Assembly (NCBI RefSeq): GCF_014898055.3
Contig: NW_023601433.1
Coordinates: 47,859,876 to 47,923,875 of the forward strand
From: Talpa occidentalis
Taxonomy: Eukaryota; Chordata; Mammalia; Eulipotyphla; Talpidae
Length of the DNA stretch: 64,000 nt
Direction: 5' to 3'
Shown here: positions 61,721-64,000 of the stretch, one piece after another
Layout of the letters: the number at the start of each line of letters is the position of its first letter
Numbering within the stretch: position 1 is the first letter of the stretch
Notes under the pieces: generated by a model
Told to the model about the DNA's origin: nothing
What the model saw: the letters and a program-made list of their open reading frames with translations, nothing else
Databases searched by the model: none
Program-made: the position numbers and the translations under genes

Positions 61721-62119
61721 GGAAAGGAGAAAAAAAATCTTGCAACAATTTTAATAGAGAAAACTGAACAGGGTTTAGAACATACAGAGAAGGGACATGG
61801 AGAGGAAGCACAAGAAGTGAAAAGACATCTCCTTTTCATACCAGACAAGGCACCGAGTATTCCCTCATAGAAGAATCAGTGTACTTACTGCAAAGAATAG
61901 AGCCATAGGAAGAACAGGACAGGTGTTTCAGACAGGAAGCAAGAAAAGGGAGAAGGATGAGAAAGTGAAAGGAAAGGAAAGGAAGCTGATGACAGCACAG
62001 CATATTCAGTAAGGGTCACAAAGGAAATGCAGGCAAAATAAAATGAATTAAGTAGCAAGATGGGAGGATAGGAGAAAAATGATAGTCCAGGTTGGGGACT
62101 CAGATGAGAATAGGGAGAC

Positions 62120-64000
62120 GCAGGTGCTCCACTTTAAAGTTTGCTGTGATAATCCCTTTGGAGTCCCAGGTAACTTGCACTGTGGGAAAATATTGATTTT
62201 TTGTAGATGCTGGAACAACCTATTTGGTTACGGATTCTAAATTAATTTAGGACAGGATGAGGACTATACCAGACACTGGGATTATGGAATGGCCACAACA
62301 AAAGCCTCCTGACGACTCCTGGATGCCAATTTCGTGACATAAACCTCCAACATAGGATTCTATAAATAGAAGAGTGTCCATTTTCCCCTCCTTGGTTGTT
62401 ATCTTCTAAGAAAACTTAATGCACAGATTATTTTCTCAACCAAAGATCAGAGGCTGCACCTAGAAATAGCCCCAGAAGATGTCTTGTGATTCTAGATGAT
62501 ACTCACTCAGGTTGCTCCACCATAGAGTGAAGTGTTGCCCCCAGAAACCTATGAAAGAGTAAGTAAAGTGACTTTGGCTGATTGAACTTTGGGATGTGCT
62601 AAAAAATACAGACCCTGTAAGAACAGCAGTGGTAGAAGGGAGCACAGCCCCAAGAGAAAGCAATATCATTTAAAAGAGGGGAGTTTGTGGGAATTTATCC
62701 AGTATTACAAAAGTAGTTTCATTTCAGTCTCCTTTGGCCCTGCTGCTACCCCTACAATACTGACTGTGCTGGTAAAGAAATGCCACACAAATAAATACCA
62801 CTTTGTTGAACATTATTGAGATTATATTGGACATAAATGCTTATACCCTGCTAGCTGCCATACTTGGGGATTTTGACTGAATTTCCTTAATGGACTGGAA
62901 GGGTGCTTTTTTCTATAGTTGTTTCCCAGAATTAGCTATTTTTTACTTTTGAATGGCAGAACCCTGACTCTAAAAGCACTCTACAATATTGCTATATTGT
63001 ACCTCTACAAGGGTTTAAGAATTCCCCTACTTTTTTTAAGGAAATATTGGTCAAGGATCTCAGAAAGGTCCAACTAAAAAAGGATATCTTCCTACAATAT
63101 GTGGGTGATTTATTAATTACCAGTCCTGATTATAAGTCTTGTCTGGGGAATACTGTATTTATTTTGAACCATTTGACTGAACATAGCTACAAATTGTAAC
63201 CTCAGAAGGCTCAGATATGCAAACAAAAGGATGCATGTTTAGGAATTAAGATTAATAAAGGCAATCAAAGTCTTCTAAGAGAGATAAAACAATTGATTTC
63301 ACCTCTCAGTGTCTAACAGCAGAAGAAAATGCTGTGGACTTTTAGGAATGACTGGGTTTTGTAGAATTTGGGTTCCTAACTTCGGACTAATTAGCAAAAC
63401 TTTTCTCTGAAGCCCTCACAGGCCCAGAATCTGAATTTTTGTTTTGGACTCCTGAATGTCAACAAGTCTCCAATGAAATAAAGAAAAGGCTGATCTCAGC
63501 ATGTCTTTGGACTGTCAGACCCCTGGAAGCCTTTCTATTCCATGTATATGAGAGATAGCAAGTTGTCCTGGGAGTGTTAATCCAATAATTAGAATCATAA
63601 ATGCAGCCCATCATATATACCTGTCCACATCACTAAGGGGTGGCCTCCCAGTTTGTAGGCTGTAGCTGCCACTTGTGACCTTCTGCAAGAATGGATGAAG
63701 TTTACCTTAAATCAGTCCACCATTATCTTTGCCATTCCAGCTTTTGTCATATTAGAACAAATAATGACCACTTACTGCAGTGCATGTGAAAATACCAAGA
63801 AGCTCTATTAGATAATCCTAATGTGCAGTTTTGAGTCACACACTCTTTAAATCCAGCTACCTGGTAAAGAGCAGGAAGACTTGAGGATATAATCTTAAAC
63901 CATAACATGTAGAAACTATTACAAAAGTGTATGTTAACCAACTAGATCTGTCAACTAACCATGGCCAGATCCAGATGGGGAGCTGTTTAAAGATAGGAGC
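62120..64000 (+). pseudogene. pol-like relic (protease, reverse transcriptase, RNase H start)
   Basis: A protease active-site-like D-A-G triplet lies at about 62,197-62,205; the usual residue at the middle position is Ser or Thr. The reverse-transcriptase part covers about 62,700-63,250, where the catalytic Y-x-D-D box reads Y-V-G-D (63,098-63,109), so one catalytic Asp is lost. Connection/RNase H-like sequence follows to the window edge. Many stops and frameshifts run through all parts, so it is not functional. Confidence 0.75.

Larger units (their letters stand above)
59760..64000 (+). mobile_element. Decayed class I (gammaretrovirus-like) endogenous provirus, cut by the window end
   Basis: gag-like, protease-like, reverse-transcriptase and RNase H regions follow in retroviral order from about 61,100 to the window end, all with stops and frameshifts. 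An LTR-like segment may occupy about 59,760-60,120, with a pyrimidine-rich stretch, an 'aataag' polyadenylation-like signal and a T/G-rich end, but its limits and the primer-binding site are not settled. An env gene and the 3' LTR would lie outside the window. No intact gene remains. Confidence 0.75.

Noticed and set aside
848..63941. Many open frames of 60-167 codons on both strands
   Set aside because: Most translate SINE, L1, L2, MLT1 or microsatellite sequence. The rest have no domain, no convincing start or splice signals, and lengths expected by chance in AT-rich DNA.

Overview
This window is nuclear DNA from a placental mammal and looks like non-coding, intergenic or intronic sequence. 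It is AT-rich, has no long open reading frames, and is built from layers of mammalian retrotransposons. About 18 copies of one tRNA-derived SINE (Pol III A/B boxes, a T-rich 3' tail ending in AATAAATCTTTAAAA) dominate. They lie alongside L1, L2, MIR, MLT1 (MaLR) LTRs, hAT (MER5-type) relics and endogenous retroviral pieces. The SINE head resembles tRNA-derived SINEs of laurasiatherian mammals. I cannot name the species; a bat or another laurasiatherian is a guess.

Layout: 1-4.3 kb is mostly unassigned, with a MIR and a SINE. 4.3-7.3 kb is a rearranged plus-strand L1 that keeps ORF1 and the endonuclease part of ORF2, has lost the reverse-transcriptase middle, and carries a later antisense L1 3' fragment. 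7.3-13.7 kb has ancient repeats and three SINEs. 13.7-17.5 kb holds an L1 ORF2 relic and a HAL1-like ORF1 relic interrupted by a solo LTR (579 bp, 6-bp target duplication) and a SINE. 17.5-22 kb holds SINEs, a MER5-type hAT, an L2 and an old L1 with a SINE nested in a SINE. At 22.6 kb is a 36-nt 3'-truncated U2 snRNA retrocopy with perfect target duplications. 22.7-42 kb is sparse, with SINEs, two MLT1 LTRs, minisatellites and an unusual inverted repeat. 42-44.6 kb is an old L1 ORF1 relic split by a younger antisense L1 that appears to carry a 3' transduction; a second possible case is at 52.4-52.9 kb. 48-56 kb has a SINE, an L2, a compound microsatellite and several LTRs. From about 59.8 kb to the end is a decayed gammaretrovirus-like (class I) endogenous provirus that runs out of the window.

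Host genes: none is certain. The best candidates are two plus-strand exon-like segments at 58,506-58,554 and 58,980-59,117, with strong splice sites and matching phase, and a weaker minus-strand one near 24.8 kb. I saw no CRISPR, bacterial, phage or operon-like system. The points of interest are mechanistic traces of retrotransposition rather than a new gene system.
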